From positions 1 to 52,464 of the forward strand of contig CAIVVT010000319.1 in the NCBI GenBank assembly GCA_903909435.1: a stretch of 52,464 bases of DNA, in the 5' to 3' direction. The DNA is from an uncultured Acidobacteriia bacterium. GTDB lineage: Bacteria > Acidobacteriota > Terriglobia > Bryobacterales > Bryobacteraceae. The translations under genes and the position numbers were made by a program. Shown one piece after another: positions 8,174-18,045 of this stretch; within the stretch, counting starts at the first letter, position 1, and each line of letters starts with the position of its first letter. The notes under the pieces are model-generated. The model did not search any database. It had not been told where the DNA came from and was given only the letters and a program-made list of their open reading frames with translations.

Positions 8174-9391
8174 GTGAAAAATCAATCATCGGATCGCAAG
8201 GCCTTGGGGCTGGCCTTCTTCATCGTGTTTCTGGATCTGCTCGGGGCGAGCATTCTGATCCCCGTGATCCCGTACGTGGTCAGGGCCTACCGCCCGGACG
8301 CCATGACGGTGGGATTGCTCAGCCTGTCCTATTCGGCGGCGCAGTTTCTGGCGACCCCGGTGCTGGGCGCGCTTTCCGACCGGGTGGGGCGGCGTCCGGT
8401 GCTCCTGCTCAGCATCCTCGGCTCGGCGTTTGGCTATTTCCTGTTTGCATGGGCAGGCAGCCTGTGGGTCTTGTTCGCTTCACGGATTCTCGACGGTCTG
8501 ACCGGGGGCAACCTTTCCACCGCGCAGGCCTATATCGCCGACCGAAGCAAGCCGGAGGACCGGGCCAAGAACTTCGGCATGATTGGCGCGGCTTTTGGTT
8601 TGGGCTTCGTCCTGGGGCCCGCAATCGGCGGAGCGCTGAGCAAGATCAGCCTCCAGGCTCCGGCGTACGCCGCCGGCATCGTCTCGTTGATTACCTGCCT
8701 CACGGCCCTGTTCTTCCTGCCGGAGTCTTTGCCTCCGGAAAAACGGAAGAGTGTGGGGTTCTCGCTAGGTCAATTGAATCCCTTGGGACACATCGCCGCG
8801 CCGCTGAAACGTCCCGTACTCAGATGGCTATTGCCCGGCTTTTTCGTGATGGCGTTCGCGATGGGCGGGCTATCGTCGAATTTCGCAGTGTACACGTTGA
8901 ACCGCTATGGACTGACGGCGTCTCAGAACGCCCTGATTCTGGTCTGGCTGGGCGCGGTCTCCGTTTTCGTTCAGGGCTACCTGGTGCGGAAGATGCTGCC
9001 CAAGGTGGGCGAGAGCAAGCTGGCCTCGGAGGCTCTGATCCTCTCGGTGGCCGGCTACGCGGTGCTCGCATGGAGCCCCGCGGTCTGGCTTGTATATGTC
9101 GGGATTGGCGTTATCGCCTTGGGCAACGGCCTGGGCGGACCCGCCATGCAGGGGCTGCTGAGCCGTCAAGGCACGTCGCACGAACAAGGGACCTTGCTGG
9201 GCGTAAGCGCCTCACTCAGCAGTCTGGCCCGCGTGGGCGGTCCGGTCTTTGCGGGGTTGGTATTCGACCACCTTGGCATGAGCGCACCCTATTGGTCGGG
9301 GGCCGCGCTCATGGCCGTGGGGCTATTCCTGGTTCGCGCCGCCGCCCGCGACGCATACGCCGCCGCTCCAGTGCCGCAAGCACAGTCCTGA
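8174..9391 (+). CDS. MFS transporter, TetA-like drug/metabolite exporter family
   Basis: The 405-residue protein starts with GTG and has about twelve hydrophobic segments arranged as two six-helix halves, as in the major facilitator superfamily. The loop between helices 2 and 3 carries motif A (GALSDRVGRRPVLLL), and helix 5 carries a motif C-like sequence (GAAFGLGFVLGPAIGG), which marks drug:proton antiporters of the TetA/multidrug group. The substrate is unknown. A GCGCCG/CGGCGC inverted repeat lies in the 100 bases between plsC and this gene. The gene converges on the aminotransferase gene, with only 11 bases between the two stop codons. Confidence 0.87.
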   Translation: MKNQSSDRKALGLAFFIVFLDLLGASILIPVIPYVVRAYRPDAMTVGLLSLSYSAAQFLATPVLGALSDRVGRRPVLLLSILGSAFGYFLFAWAGSLWVLFASRILDGLTGGNLSTAQAYIADRSKPEDRAKNFGMIGAAFGLGFVLGPAIGGALSKISLQAPAYAAGIVSLITCLTALFFLPESLPPEKRKSVGFSLGQLNPLGHIAAPLKRPVLRWLLPGFFVMAFAMGGLSSNFAVYTLNRYGLTASQNALILVWLGAVSVFVQGYLVRKMLPKVGESKLASEALILSVAGYAVLAWSPAVWLVYVGIGVIALGNGLGGPAMQGLLSRQGTSHEQGTLLGVSASLSSLARVGGPVFAGLVFDHLGMSAPYWSGAALMAVGLFLVRAAARDAYAAAPVPQAQS

Positions 9392-9402
9392 AGTCTGTAC
9401 TC

Positions 9403-10662
9403 CTACGCCTGAACCGGCTTAGCTTGGCGGAAAACGCGCCCCAGTCCGTTCAGCGCGCGGTCCACTTCTTTCTCGGTGAAAATGTAGGGTGGCAACAGCC
9501 GCACGACGTTGCCGTGCGTCACGTTGAACAGCAGCCCTTCCTGCATCCCCGCCGCGACCAGGTGAGTGCAGGTGAAGTCGAGTTCCACGCCGATCATCAG
9601 GCCCGCGCCGCGCACCTCGCGGACGAAGCCGTGCTTCTTTTGCAGCCTGCGCAAGCCCTCGAAGAAGTACTCTCCGGCCCGGCGGATCTGCGGCATCAGC
9701 TCGTCCAGGATGTCGTAAAACTCCAGCGCTACGCGGCAGGCCAGAGCCCCTCCGCCGAAGGTGGTCCCGTGCATGCCCGGCGCGATTGCCGCCGCGGCCC
9801 GCTCGTTGGCGATGATCGCTCCCAGCGGCAATCCACACGCGATGGGCTTGGCCAGTGCGACGACGTCCGGCATGACCGGCGGCGTATGCAATTGATACCC
9901 GAAGTGCACTCCAGGCCGCCCGATGCCGCACTGGATCTCGTCGAAGACAAGCAGCGCGTTGTGCGCGTCCGCCAGTTCGCGCGCCGTGCGCAGCCACTGC
10001 GCGGAGGCCGGGAAGATGCCGCCTTCACCCTGAATGGTCTCGATGAAAATCCCCGCGGTGTTCTCATTCACGGCGCTGGCCAGACCGGCCTCGTCGCCTA
10101 TTTGCACGAATTTGACGCCGGGCAGCAGCGGCTGGAAATCGGCCTGGTACTTGGGCTGCCCGGTGATGGAAAGGGCGCCCATCGAGCGTCCGTGGAACGA
10201 GTTCGCCACCGAGACGAGTTCGTACTTCTCAGGGCTGACATGATGACCGTGCGAGCGCGCCATCTTGATCGCGCCTTCAATCGCCTCTGTGCCCGAATTG
10301 CAGAAAAACGCGCGCTGCAACCCGCTGGTTTCGCAAAGCTTCTTCGCGAGTGGGCCCTGGTACTCGTGATAGTAAAGGTTCGAGCTGTGGATCAGCCGCG
10401 CCGACTGCTCGCGAATAACCTTCAGGATGCGCGGATGCGCGTGACCCAACGCGTTGACGCCGATCCCGGAGATCAGGTCAAGGTAGCGGCGCTTGTCGAT
10501 GTCATACAGCCAGCAACCCTTGCCGCGGGTCAGCACAAGCGGATAGCGGGCGTAGTTCTGCAGGAGATACTGCTTCTCCAAATCGAAGATTGGCTGCGAC
10601 AGGCTGGCGGTCGCGGCCGGTTGAGCTTTTTGAGCCGCGCCTTCGGCGAGAGGTTGATCCAT
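9403..10662 (-). CDS. argD: Acetylornithine/succinylornithine-type aminotransferase (class III PLP)
   Basis: A 419-residue class III aminotransferase. Visible features: the substrate/cofactor stretch GIGVNALGHAHP, the phosphate-binding CNSGTEAIEGAIKMAR, NSFHGRSMGAL, the Asp of LLVFDEIQCGIGR that contacts the pyridine ring, and the PLP lysine in ALAKPIACGLPLGA, followed by THGNVVRLLPP. ArgD converts N-acetylglutamate semialdehyde to acetylornithine in arginine biosynthesis. Related 4-aminobutyrate or ornithine aminotransferases cannot be ruled out by sequence alone. It lies 33 bases after the large membrane protein gene and 3 kb from a cyanophycin synthetase, a product that consumes arginine. 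Confidence 0.82.
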   Translation of the reverse strand: MDQPLAEGAAQKAQPAATASLSQPIFDLEKQYLLQNYARYPLVLTRGKGCWLYDIDKRRYLDLISGIGVNALGHAHPRILKVIREQSARLIHSSNLYYHEYQGPLAKKLCETSGLQRAFFCNSGTEAIEGAIKMARSHGHHVSPEKYELVSVANSFHGRSMGALSITGQPKYQADFQPLLPGVKFVQIGDEAGLASAVNENTAGIFIETIQGEGGIFPASAQWLRTARELADAHNALLVFDEIQCGIGRPGVHFGYQLHTPPVMPDVVALAKPIACGLPLGAIIANERAAAAIAPGMHGTTFGGGALACRVALEFYDILDELMPQIRRAGEYFFEGLRRLQKKHGFVREVRGAGLMIGVELDFTCTHLVAAGMQEGLLFNVTHGNVVRLLPPYIFTEKEVDRALNGLGRVFRQAKPVQA

Positions 10663-10695
10663 CCTCCTATGGTAATGCCCACGCCGCGCCGGAGA

Positions 10696-13158
10696 TCACT
10701 CCACGACGAAGCCGTCCAGATCGAGGTGGCAGGGCGCAAACGCGTTCAGCGCGCCGCCCCCGCTTTCGATCTTCAGGATCAGCGTATTCTTCCCGGGAGT
10801 TGGAGCCTCGAATGGCAGGGACACGCTTTGCCAATGTGTTTGCGCCGCATACTCGTCGAAGTCGAGCGGCGTTCCGTAGCTGAAGCTGACGACCGATCTG
10901 CAACGGTTCGGGGCGGCCGCGTACAACAGCCGGACGGAGCGCCCTTCAAAGCGGATCTCAAGATGAGAACTCATGTCGTTGGTATGCACGAATGTGCCTC
11001 GAAAGGCCTTCGGCTGGTCCACGTAACGACCCCAACGGCCTTCGAAACGAACCGCCGGGTCGAGCTCATCGTGCCGGCCAGGGCCAGCATAGACCTGCTC
11101 CGGGAGGGCGGCGCCGAGTATGGACGCTCGCCGTAACCGCAATTCAGCATCCCCAAAAGACGCGACTGGCTGCGTGTAACGATCGAGGAACTCCCGGCTC
11201 GGGACGACGGTCAGGTGGCGTGTCGCCGTTTCCCTGGCAGCCACGAAGTACTCCAACTTCAGCTCCCCCGCCAGGAAGTTGAGTGATTCGGCGTGTGAGG
11301 AGTCGTATAGCCGCTGCGAGAAACCTGGTGTGCGCCACGAGTTTGTGAATACCCGGTCGGAGTAGGCTCCGATGTTCGACGATTCGAGCACGGCAACCCC
11401 GGTCGCTGGTTTGCGGAGCTTCAGGGCTTCGATCAGGCGGCGCTCGGGAGCATGCTTTGCGACGTATGCGTCTACCGAGGCAGCCGAGAAGAGCGGTTCG
11501 AAAACAAAATCGCGGTGCAGCGCTCCGGCGGCGGGGAAGAACGCAAAGTTCAAGACATAGGCGGCCAGCGCGAACCACCCCAGCACGCGGCCTAAGCCAT
11601 AGCTGTGTACGCGATAACTGCCGATGGCGATGCCGATCAAGAGAATGGAAAGCGGCATCAGCGGGTAGAGATTCCGCAGCACGGGAGAGATCAGCAGAAT
11701 CAGCAGGGCTCCCGCAGGCACGGTCCACAGCAGAACAAAGCCGGTGCGGGGCCAGCGCCGCTTGGCACCGGCGAGCGCCGCTGGCAGCAGGAGGAGCCAG
11801 GTGAAGCCGAAGGCCCCGTCCGCGCCCTCGGAGAATCGGCGGGAATGGAATGTCAGATCGTAAAGCGCTCGAAAGGTGAGCTTTTCATGGAACGGCGAGT
11901 CGCGAAATGCAGTCAGCGTCTCGTAGAATTGCGACCGGAAGAAGTTATTGAAGTACGGGAAGATGGGATTCGCCGTCCGCAGCATGGCTTCGGCGTAGGG
12001 GAACAGCCCGATGGAAAGTGCCAATGCCGCGCCAGGCACCCAGGCGCCGGGACGGGTCATGCTGGCGTAGGCGACGTAGAACGGAACCAGAAACGCGAAT
12101 CCGGCTAGATTGCAGGCGCAGGCCGCGCCCGCCATCCCGGCGGAGACCCAGGCATAGATACTGCGGCGCTCCTTTTTATGCAGCCTCAGCATCAGCACCG
12201 CACCGAGGATGAAGGCAGCGACCCAGTTCTCCATCGAGAGGCTGCCCGTGACCAACTGAGAGACCGGTAGGGCGGCCAACCCGCCAGCCAGCGATGCGGC
12301 GATCCAGCCCGGTACCCGGGTGTGAAGCCGCTCGTGGAGGATCCAGCACATCGTGGCTAGCAGTGCGAAGTTCAATAGCCGCGCCGCCGCTTCGCCCCCC
12401 AGCAGGTAGGCCAATCCAAACAGCGACTCGCCACCCGTTGGAAACACGGCCCAGGTGAACTGCAGGACGTTGAAGCGCCAGAGATGATCGGACGCCAGGT
12501 GTGCGGCGAAGACCAAGTGGCGCGCCAGTCCCTCCTGGCTGACTTCGGGCTTCAGCGCGAGTAGCCAGTTGGCCAGCAGCGGCATCCATAGGAGCGCGAG
12601 CGGCCAGGCTGAACTACGTTCTTCGGGTCCGCTGGGCGCGCCCAGCACCGGCATAAGCCCAAGCCGCAATGCCGCGAAGACCGGTACTGCCAGCAACACA
12701 ACATAGACCCATGCATAGTGGATCGGGAAGCGCAGCGTGATGAGGAACCAAATGAGATAGGCGCACAGCCCCGTCAGCATGGTCAGAAGATGCGTTGTGG
12801 AAGTGGGACGCGCGGCTGGCCGGCCCGAGGATGTGACAACCGCGGCGCTGCGCAGAATCAGGCGGCCCGCCGAGTAAGCGGAAAGGAGCAGGTAGAGCAC
12901 AGCCAGCACGGCGAGCGGCCCCACGGCATAGCAGGAGTATAGAATCCCCAGACTCGTAAAGAGCGCCGAGTACCAGCGGGGCTGCAGCAGCAGAAGGGCC
13001 GCCGAAAACGAGCCGAATGCGGCTAGATATCCGGCCAGGTGGTATAGACCGTCCGACGCCCAGACGGGTTGCGCGAAAGGTTGCTCGACAGCGAAGGCAT
13101 AAATCGCGAACCCGGCGTGGATCAGCAGGATCAACCAGGCAATGGCTCTCTGAAGCAT
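10696..13158 (-). CDS. Large multi-pass membrane protein, GT-C glycosyltransferase-like
   Basis: The 820-residue product has about 12-14 hydrophobic helices over residues 1-530. The loop NLYPLMPLSILLIG near residue 500 resembles the late Arg/Pro-rich segment of GT-C glycosyltransferases (GT39/ArnT type). A soluble C-terminal third, probably periplasmic, follows. Its last 130 residues look like an all-beta carbohydrate-binding-like domain (WGRYVDQPKAFRGTFVH, LEIRFEGRSVRLLYAA). The glycosyltransferase idea is inference. I see no unambiguous DxD catalytic motif that I would stake a function on. It is divergent from the first cyanophycin synthetase (140 bases between starts) and probably co-transcribed with the aminotransferase. 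Confidence 0.65.
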   Translation of the reverse strand: MLQRAIAWLILLIHAGFAIYAFAVEQPFAQPVWASDGLYHLAGYLAAFGSFSAALLLLQPRWYSALFTSLGILYSCYAVGPLAVLAVLYLLLSAYSAGRLILRSAAVVTSSGRPAARPTSTTHLLTMLTGLCAYLIWFLITLRFPIHYAWVYVVLLAVPVFAALRLGLMPVLGAPSGPEERSSAWPLALLWMPLLANWLLALKPEVSQEGLARHLVFAAHLASDHLWRFNVLQFTWAVFPTGGESLFGLAYLLGGEAAARLLNFALLATMCWILHERLHTRVPGWIAASLAGGLAALPVSQLVTGSLSMENWVAAFILGAVLMLRLHKKERRSIYAWVSAGMAGAACACNLAGFAFLVPFYVAYASMTRPGAWVPGAALALSIGLFPYAEAMLRTANPIFPYFNNFFRSQFYETLTAFRDSPFHEKLTFRALYDLTFHSRRFSEGADGAFGFTWLLLLPAALAGAKRRWPRTGFVLLWTVPAGALLILLISPVLRNLYPLMPLSILLIGIAIGSYRVHSYGLGRVLGWFALAAYVLNFAFFPAAGALHRDFVFEPLFSAASVDAYVAKHAPERRLIEALKLRKPATGVAVLESSNIGAYSDRVFTNSWRTPGFSQRLYDSSHAESLNFLAGELKLEYFVAARETATRHLTVVPSREFLDRYTQPVASFGDAELRLRRASILGAALPEQVYAGPGRHDELDPAVRFEGRWGRYVDQPKAFRGTFVHTNDMSSHLEIRFEGRSVRLLYAAAPNRCRSVVSFSYGTPLDFDEYAAQTHWQSVSLPFEAPTPGKNTLILKIESGGGALNAFAPCHLDLDGFVVE

Positions 13159-13298
13159 GAATCACTACCAGCATACGCAGAGCCGTGCGGACTCTGGCTG
13201 GCCAAGACCCGGGAGAGACTCCACAGCGGTGCTCCTGGTTGGGCGCTTTGTGCGGTTCGGTTACCCTGGAGGTGAAGAGAGCGGTCACACGAAACAAG

Positions 13299-15923
13299 AT
13301 GGAATTCCTGAGAGTCCACGCCTTACGCGGCCCCAATATCTGGGCGAACTTCCCGGTGATCGAGGCCTGGGTCGATCTGGGACAGTGGAAAGATACCTCC
13401 TCCGACAGCCTCCCGGGCTTCAACGATCGCCTGATGGCGTGGCTGCCGACGATGATCGAGCACCGCTGCAGCGTGGGCGAGCGGGGTGGATTTTTCGAGC
13501 GGCTGCGGCGAGGTACCTACCCGGCCCATATGCTCGAGCACATCACTCTGGAGCTGCAGGCGCTGGCAGGGGTGCCTGCCGGGTTTGGACGGGCTCGCGA
13601 GACTGCGGAAGAGGGCGTCTACAAGGTCGTTTTCAAATATAAGGACGAAACGCTGGCGCGCGAGTGCCTCGACGCAGGGCGTGAACTGCTGCTCGCGGCG
13701 CTGCAGGACCAGCCGTTCGACGTTGCGGCGACGGTGGAACGGCTGAGGGAGGTTGCCGCGCAAAACCTTCTGGGGCCAAGCACGGACTCCATCGTGCAGG
13801 CCGCCCGCAAGCGCAATATCCCGTTTAGGCGGCTCAACGACTACAGCCTGGTGCAACTCGGCTACGGCTCCAAACAGCGCCGCATCCGGGCGTCGGAGAC
13901 GGATGAAACCCGCGCCATCGCCGAGTCCATTGCGCAGGACAAGGAATTGACGCGCCAGATGCTGCAGGCGGCCGGCGTTCCGACGGCTCAAGGCTATCCG
14001 GTGACCAGCGCCGAGGATGCCTGGGAGACCGCCGAATACATCGGCGTGCCGGTGGTGGTGAAGCCGCAGGACGGCAACCAGGGCCGCGGCGTGACTACGA
14101 ATCTGGTCACTCAGGAGCAGGTGCTGGCCGCTTACGCCGCCGCGCTCGAAGAGAGTTCCTCGGTGATCGTGGAGAAGTTCGCGCCCGGCAACGACTATCG
14201 CCTGCTGGTGGTGAACGGCCAGGTTGTTGCGGCTTCGCGCCGGGAACCCGCGCAGGTGATGGGCGATGGCCGCAGCACGATCCGCCAGCTGGTCGAAGTG
14301 GAGAACCGCGACCCGCGCCGCGCCGAACATCATTCCAGCAGCCTGAGCAAGATTCACATCGACGAGATCGGCGTGAACGTACTCAAGGACCAGGGTTTCA
14401 CTCCGGACTCGATTCCGCCTGCCGGCCAGATGGTTCAGATTCGCCGCAACGCCAACTTGAGCACGGGCGGCACCGCCATCGACGTCACCGACCTGGTGCA
14501 CCCGGAGGTGGCCGCCCGCGCCATCGACGCCGCCAAAGTGGTTGGCCTGGACATCGCCGGCATCGACGTGATCGCCAGCGATATCACTCAACCGCTGGAA
14601 GCCCAGCACGGCATCATCGTCGAGGTCAACGCCGCACCCGGTTTGCGCATGCACCTCGCGCCATCCACCGGCGAGCGTCGTGAAGTCGGCGCGGCGATCG
14701 TGGACATGCTGTTCCCGCCCGGGAACAATGGCCGGATCCCCATCGCGGCCGTGACCGGCACGAACGGCAAGACCACCGTAACCCGGTTTCTTGCTCACCT
14801 TCTGCAGGGTGACGGCAAGACGGTGGGCATGACCACGACGGATGGGGTGTGGGTCAATGAACGGCGGATATTCACGGGGGACTGCAGTGGCCCGATCAGC
14901 GCGGGCTACGTTCTGATGAACCCGAACGTGGACATTGCGGTGCTCGAAACCGCACGCGGCGGGATACTGCGCGCCGGACTCGCCTTCAACGAATGCCAGG
15001 TTGCCGTGGTAACCAACATTGGTGAGGGCGATCACCTTGGGACTGCCGACACCGGCACGGTGGAAGAACTCGCCAAAGTGAAGCGAACCATCGTGGACGT
15101 GGTCGCGAACGACGGCACCGCCGTGCTGAACGCGGCCGATCCGCTGGTGGCGGGGATGGCTTCGTACTGTCATGGCCGCGTGCTGTATTTCGCGCGGGAC
15201 GGCCAGCAGCCCTTGGTCGTCGAACACGTCGCTTCCGGAGGTTCTGCGATCTTCGTCCGCGACAACGTCGTCATCCTGGCGGAGGGTCAGAGCGAGGCGC
15301 CTCTGATCGCCTTGAGCGACATCCCGATGACATTCGGCGGCAAGGTCACGTTCGAGGTGGAAAACGCGCTCGCGGCGCTTGGCGCGGCCTGGGCCATGGG
15401 CGTGCCGAAAAAGCTGCTTGTCGAACGCGCCCGGTGCTTTTCCAGCGACATGACGAAGGTCCCAGGGCGCTTCAACATCTTGGAATTGCACGGGGCGACC
15501 GTAATTGTGGACTACGGCCACAATACGCATGCGCTGCGGGCCATGATCGAGGCGCTGAAGATGTTCCCGAACGAGCGTCGAGCGGCGCTGTATTCCTCCT
15601 CCGGCGACCGGCGCGACGGCGACATCGTGACGATGGGCGAATTGCTCGGAAACGCCTTTGACCGGGTGATTCTGTACGAGGATCCTACCGACATGTACGA
15701 GCGCAAGCCAGGCGAAATCGTCGCGCTGCTGCGTCAGGGTCTGGCCGCCGCCAACCGCGTGAAAGTAATTGAGGCGATCGAGGGCGGTCTGAACGCCTTC
15801 AAGCACGCGCTGAGAACCGTGCAACCCGGCGAACTGCTGCTAGCCCAGGCGCACCTGGCAAATCCCACCATGACCTTTCTGCGCGAATATCTCGAAGCGC
15901 ACGGCGGGGAGCAAGAAGGATAG
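13299..15923 (+). CDS. cphA: Cyanophycin synthetase CphA, copy 1
   Basis: CphA polymerises aspartate and arginine into cyanophycin using ATP. This 874-residue copy has all three regions. The N domain (1-160) carries RGPNIWANFPVIEAW and an HMLEH motif at residues 77-81. The ATP-grasp domain (about 215-480) carries VVKPQDGNQGRGV and EVNAAPGLRMHLAP, and adds aspartate. The Mur-ligase-like domain has the P-loop VTGTNGKTTVT with GTNGKTT from residue 487, ETARGGILRAGL, and DYGHN near 737, and adds arginine. The start at ATG 13299 is chosen by alignment with the second copy; an in-frame GTG at 13272 is the alternative. It is about 70 percent identical to copy 2 by eye, with no indel before the P-loop. 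Confidence 0.95.
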   Translation: MEFLRVHALRGPNIWANFPVIEAWVDLGQWKDTSSDSLPGFNDRLMAWLPTMIEHRCSVGERGGFFERLRRGTYPAHMLEHITLELQALAGVPAGFGRARETAEEGVYKVVFKYKDETLARECLDAGRELLLAALQDQPFDVAATVERLREVAAQNLLGPSTDSIVQAARKRNIPFRRLNDYSLVQLGYGSKQRRIRASETDETRAIAESIAQDKELTRQMLQAAGVPTAQGYPVTSAEDAWETAEYIGVPVVVKPQDGNQGRGVTTNLVTQEQVLAAYAAALEESSSVIVEKFAPGNDYRLLVVNGQVVAASRREPAQVMGDGRSTIRQLVEVENRDPRRAEHHSSSLSKIHIDEIGVNVLKDQGFTPDSIPPAGQMVQIRRNANLSTGGTAIDVTDLVHPEVAARAIDAAKVVGLDIAGIDVIASDITQPLEAQHGIIVEVNAAPGLRMHLAPSTGERREVGAAIVDMLFPPGNNGRIPIAAVTGTNGKTTVTRFLAHLLQGDGKTVGMTTTDGVWVNERRIFTGDCSGPISAGYVLMNPNVDIAVLETARGGILRAGLAFNECQVAVVTNIGEGDHLGTADTGTVEELAKVKRTIVDVVANDGTAVLNAADPLVAGMASYCHGRVLYFARDGQQPLVVEHVASGGSAIFVRDNVVILAEGQSEAPLIALSDIPMTFGGKVTFEVENALAALGAAWAMGVPKKLLVERARCFSSDMTKVPGRFNILELHGATVIVDYGHNTHALRAMIEALKMFPNERRAALYSSSGDRRDGDIVTMGELLGNAFDRVILYEDPTDMYERKPGEIVALLRQGLAAANRVKVIEAIEGGLNAFKHALRTVQPGELLLAQAHLANPTMTFLREYLEAHGGEQEG

Positions 15924-15996
15924 CGCGAACCGGCCGCAGCGCTCCTGCCTTGAAGACAACTTGCGCTGGAACTGTTGCTGCTGGGATACTTCCGCC

Positions 15997-16917
15997 GTGG
16001 GACTGACACTCGACGAACTGACGGCAAACCTGATCGCTTCCTATAACTGCGCGGGTGGAATCAACCACATCGACGGCAAGAACCTGCCTTCAAAACAGGC
16101 CGTTACGGAGATCACCGTAGATTTGTTGCGCCTGCTCTTCCCTGGCTTTTTCGACGAAAAAGCGATTCACTCGTCTGACCTCCACGCCGGGACCATCGCC
16201 TTGCTGGCCAGCGTGGCCGCGCGACTGGAGAGCGAGATCGAGAAGAGCCTCGAATACAACCCTCCCGCCAATCTGGTCGCCACGGACCTGCGCGAAGCGG
16301 CGCGGACGCTCACCTACAAGTTCCTGGGCGATTTGGCGGAAGTGCGGGACCTGCTCCGCACCGACATCGAGGCGGCTTACGACGGCGATCCGGCGGCGCT
16401 CAGCAAGGAGGAGGTGATTGTCGCCTACCCGTTCGTCGAAGCCATCGCGGTGCAGCGGTTGGCGCACGTGCTGTACCTGCATGAGATCCCGCTGATTCCT
16501 CGCATCATGACCGAGTGGGCGCACGCCCGCACCGGGATGGACCTGCATCCAGGCGCACGCATCGGCACCCATTTTTTCGTGGACCATTGCACTGGCACGG
16601 TCATCGGCGAGACCGCTGTCATCGGCAACCACGTGAAGATGTATCAGGGAGTCGGTCTGGTGGCGAAATCACTCGCCGCGGGGCAGGCTTTGCGGGGGCT
16701 AAAACGCCATCCGACGATCGAAGACCGGGTGACGATTTATGCAGGCGCCACCATCATGGGCGGGGGCACGATCGTGGGCGCGGGGAGTACCATCGGCGCC
16801 AGCGTGTTTCTTACCACCAGCGTGCCGGCGGATTCGCTGGTCATCCAGGAAGCTGCGGACGTCAAGATCATCCAGAAAAGGACCGGCGATAGCTTCGAGT
16901 TGGACTTCCAGATTTGA
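15997..16917 (+). CDS. epsC: Serine O-acetyltransferase (EpsC/CysE type)
   Basis: The enzyme transfers acetyl from acetyl-CoA to L-serine, the first step of cysteine synthesis. The 306-residue form with a long helical N-terminal domain (1-170) is the EpsC/SatA subtype. The C-terminal left-handed beta-helix shows hexapeptide repeats (GMDLHPGARIGTHFFVDH, GTVIGETAVIGNHVKMYQGV, TIYAGATIMGGGTIVGAGST). The catalytic His is in the FVDHCTGTVIGE segment. GTG at 15997 is preferred because the protein then begins GLTLDELTANLIASY; an upstream in-frame TTG would add an implausible WNCCCWDTS segment. It follows cphA copy 1 by 73 bases and may share its transcript. Confidence 0.9.
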   Translation: MGLTLDELTANLIASYNCAGGINHIDGKNLPSKQAVTEITVDLLRLLFPGFFDEKAIHSSDLHAGTIALLASVAARLESEIEKSLEYNPPANLVATDLREAARTLTYKFLGDLAEVRDLLRTDIEAAYDGDPAALSKEEVIVAYPFVEAIAVQRLAHVLYLHEIPLIPRIMTEWAHARTGMDLHPGARIGTHFFVDHCTGTVIGETAVIGNHVKMYQGVGLVAKSLAAGQALRGLKRHPTIEDRVTIYAGATIMGGGTIVGAGSTIGASVFLTTSVPADSLVIQEAADVKIIQKRTGDSFELDFQI

Positions 16918-16954
16918 AGGTCCGGGCGTGGCGGCGGGCCTGCCGGTCCAAACC

Positions 16955-16979
16955 GGAGGGCCTCCCACTGAGGCCCTCC
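16955..16979 (+). terminator. GC-rich hairpin between convergent genes
   Basis: GGAGGGCCTC at 16955-16964 pairs perfectly with GAGGCCCTCC at 16970-16979 around a five-base loop. It lies between the serine acetyltransferase stop (16917) and the convergent beta-propeller gene (stop at 17032). There is no T-run on either side, so classic intrinsic termination is not certain. The position suits a bidirectional transcript end or 3' stabiliser. Confidence 0.55.
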
Positions 16980-17031
16980 CACGCGCAAACCGCAGGTTCG
17001 CCGGTTGAATTCCCCTCCCGGCTAGAACAGG

Positions 17032-18045
17032 TTAGTCATTTTCCACGACGGCCACGCCGTTAGCGCTGCTCATGGTCGAGACGCCTTGCAGGGTCAGATT
17101 ACCGTCCTCGTCAACCTGGAAGATCGAGAGGTGGGAGGCCTGTCCGTTGCCGTCGATCACCGCGATCAGACCGGCTCCCGCGGCGATGTCGGTCGGATGG
17201 CCGTTGAAGGTCGCAGCGACCGCCACGTCCTGCACAATCTGCTGGCCGTAAACCGAGTAGCGCGACACGCTCATGCTGGGCGAGTTGGCGGAGTAAAGGA
17301 ACGGCCCGGCCAGGGCCACCCAGCAGGGTGCATGTTGGGTGCCGGAACCCGTCGTAGTGAGAACAACGTCGTTGCGCACCAGACTGATCTCATCGGCGTG
17401 GGCGATGGTGACGTAGGCATTGTTGCCGCGCGTCACCAGCCCGAACGGGGCATTCACATTCTGCGGAATGTTCTTCACCAGACTCGCGATTCCGCTAACC
17501 GAGCCATCGTCCAGCAGGTTCGCCGTCTCAATCACGTTGTTCTTCTCGCTGATGATCACCTGGGTGTTCAGAACGCCGACCTGAGCTGCGCTTCCGTCGG
17601 CCAGCAAGAGCGTCACCACTCCGTCCGCGTTACCGTCGACGTGGGATCCGTACACTTTGTGGGACTCCACCTTCGTGGTTCCGAGGATGTAGAGATGGCC
17701 GTGCCCGAAGGCTACGCTGACAGGACTCGAAATCGAAGAGACGAGTTGCGAGAACTGCAGTCCTTGTTTTGCCCGGCTGAAGACGGCTACCGTCTTCGAT
17801 CCGAAATTGACGGCCGCGACCAGGTCACCGTGCGTCGTGACCCCACCCGCATTGCCGCCGACGCCGCCCTGGCCTTGGGTCGATAGAGTCTGAATCAAGT
17901 GAGCTGAAGCGTCATGCACAAGCAGTTGATTCTGAGCCGCGTTTGAAGCGGTGACCACCAGTACCCCGGGGTTGTTTGCGGCATGAACGGCGGCCGAGGC
18001 TCCTATGAGCAGCACGGTCAGGGTGAGGGCAGAGATGTAGCGCAT
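17032..18045 (-). CDS. Secreted beta-propeller protein (YncE/YVTN-like)
   Basis: The 337-residue protein starts at ATG 18045, where AAGGAG lies six bases upstream and the product begins with a signal peptide (MRYISALTLTVLLIGASAAVHA). The mature part repeats a four-strand pattern of the beta-propeller type: VLVVTASNAAQNQLLVHD, GDLVAAVNFGSKTVAVF, VAFGHGHLYILGT, PFGLVTRGNNAYVTIAH, PFLYSANSPSMSVSRYSV, GAGLIAVIDGNGQASHL. This suggests five to seven blades. Such proteins are often extracytoplasmic with unknown ligand; lactonase activity is known in some relatives but is not indicated here. It faces away from the porin gene downstream of its promoter. Confidence 0.75.
   Translation of the reverse strand: MRYISALTLTVLLIGASAAVHAANNPGVLVVTASNAAQNQLLVHDASAHLIQTLSTQGQGGVGGNAGGVTTHGDLVAAVNFGSKTVAVFSRAKQGLQFSQLVSSISSPVSVAFGHGHLYILGTTKVESHKVYGSHVDGNADGVVTLLLADGSAAQVGVLNTQVIISEKNNVIETANLLDDGSVSGIASLVKNIPQNVNAPFGLVTRGNNAYVTIAHADEISLVRNDVVLTTTGSGTQHAPCWVALAGPFLYSANSPSMSVSRYSVYGQQIVQDVAVAATFNGHPTDIAAGAGLIAVIDGNGQASHLSIFQVDEDGNLTLQGVSTMSSANGVAVVEND

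Noticed and set aside
8449-11136. An 895-codon open frame on the plus strand
   Set aside because: It lies across the MFS gene and antisense to the aminotransferase and membrane protein genes. The translation is Arg/Gly/His-rich without any domain, as expected for a shadow frame in GC-rich DNA.
13323-15824. An 833-codon open frame antisense to cyanophycin synthetase copy 1
   Set aside because: The same kind of His/Arg/Val-rich antisense frame appears opposite copy 2 (26462-27808), which shows that it follows from codon bias of the sense gene and not from a real gene.
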